The translations under genes were made by a program, and so were the position numbers. A stretch of 64,000 nucleotides of DNA from Phymatolithon calcareum (lineage: Eukaryota; Rhodophyta; Florideophyceae; Hapalidiales): positions 1,178,001-1,242,000 of the forward strand of contig OZ345384.1 of NCBI GenBank assembly GCA_977006965.1. The letters run 5' to 3'. The notes under the pieces were generated by a model. The model worked only from the letters and a program-made list of their open reading frames with translations. It did no database searches and was not told the DNA's origin. Below are positions 63,453 to 64,000 of this stretch, piece after piece (the stretch's first letter is position 1; each line of letters opens with the position of its first letter).

Positions 63453-64000
63453 TCAGGGTCCATCGTTATATATCTGCCAGATGTTAGAGCCAGAGTTCAA
63501 GACGTGCAAATCGATGTGGACGAAAACGAAAAGGTCGTGCTGGTGCCATGGCATGCCCATGTGAACGTAAAGGATGCCCTTGCTTGTTTGCGGTTTTACG
63601 GATGGGCGCGATGTAAAGGGTGAAGCGGTGCGGAAGCATGTGGCCATTGTGACATGCTACTATTGCAATTTTGAGGAGAGACAACTAACGATACTGGGCG
63701 GTGTGAAACCGGATATCGAATTTGACGATGGTGCTGTGCCGGGTCATATGCGCACCGTGCGGGTGTGGAAATTTAAAGGACAGAAATGCGTCTTTGACAA
63801 GGGCAGGGAGTGTGAATAGGGGAGAAGCGCGGAAAATTGAACGTAAAAACATAGTGCAATTGGAGCATGCTGCACGTGTTGTCGCGGAAGGCGAGAAAAG
63901 GGGCGATGTTGGACATGGGGATTACCATCCCACCAGAGATTAGCTATGGAACTGGCTTGGATACACATTTCGCATCGACGAGAACCGCATGGTTTGCCAA
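63453..64000 (+). repeat. Repeat R1, copy 3, cut by window end
   Basis: Third R1 copy, lying within the segmental duplication and continuing past the window. It shares 'gacgtgcaaatcgatgtggac' and the rest of R1 in order. Confidence 0.7.

Larger units (their letters stand above)
61081..64000. repeat. Segmental duplication of 49.9-52.8 kb
   Basis: Aligned colinearly with ~49901-52817 at an offset rising from 11179 to 11183 through three tiny indels. By eye it is about 98-99% identical through PPWD1 and the palindromic upstream region, somewhat lower in R1. The left breakpoint is sharp at 61081, against R2 sequence. The right end lies beyond the window. Confidence 0.9.

Noticed and set aside
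1-64000. CRISPR arrays, operons, rRNA or tRNA genes
   Set aside because: None seen on either strand; the window is eukaryotic nuclear DNA. A covariance-model scan would be needed to exclude small RNAs.

Overview
This window is nuclear DNA of a eukaryote. It carries host genes for RPL15, SMC5, MCM3, an MCM-binding protein and a spliceosomal cyclophilin (PPWD1), and it has GT-AG introns, a TATA box, LINE-type retroelements with target-site duplications (TSDs), and no operons. Most large genes have no intron or one short intron, and small gene islands sit in transposon-rich DNA. That pattern suits an intron-poor, repeat-rich alga, and my best guess is a florideophyte red alga of the Chondrus type. 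This is inference; no rRNA or organelle marker is present to fix it.

Layout. 0-2.4 kb: one hypothetical gene. 2.4-5.0 kb: a LINE copy (family 'alpha') broken by a second LINE (family 'beta'). 7.2-7.9 kb: a small PWWP-domain gene. 9-10.2 kb: a decayed LINE reverse transcriptase (RT). 10.8-11.7 kb: an Arg/Gly-rich protein. 16-24.7 kb: an island with a membrane protein, RPL15 and SMC5. 24.7-36 kb and 38.3-41.9 kb: a retroelement graveyard with several levels of nesting, where perfect TSDs and an empty-site copy let the order of insertions be read. 36.2-37.0 kb: a compact five-exon gene with a TATA box and a 7-nt micro-exon. 44.1-49.2 kb: MCMBP and MCM3 head to head across a 441-502 bp gap with two E2F-like sites. 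49.6-51.9 kb: PPWD1. 54.2-58.3 kb: a large NB-ARC/WD40 STAND NTPase. 59-64 kb: repeats and a second, truncated and frameshifted PPWD1 copy, offset about 11.18 kb from the first.

How the genes relate. MCM3 (replicative helicase subunit), MCMBP (MCM-binding protein) and SMC5 (SMC5/6 complex) are all S-phase chromosome genes. Each has an E2F-type TTTCCCGC element just upstream, which suggests shared cell-cycle control. The STAND protein is a candidate sensor or innate-immunity-like protein between the two PPWD1 copies.

For the hunt, the strongest items are: (1) an SH3/Tudor-like segment inserted inside the RNase H domain of the alpha LINEs, seen in three copies; (2) the MCM3/MCMBP divergent pair with E2F sites; (3) a 999-bp unit with 9-bp terminal inverted repeats (TIRs) and a 5-bp TSD carrying a reverse-transcriptase segment, proven by an empty site; (4) the micro-exon gene; (5) the PPWD1/STAND segmental duplication. 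Family names (alpha, beta, gamma, X, R1, R2) are local labels only.
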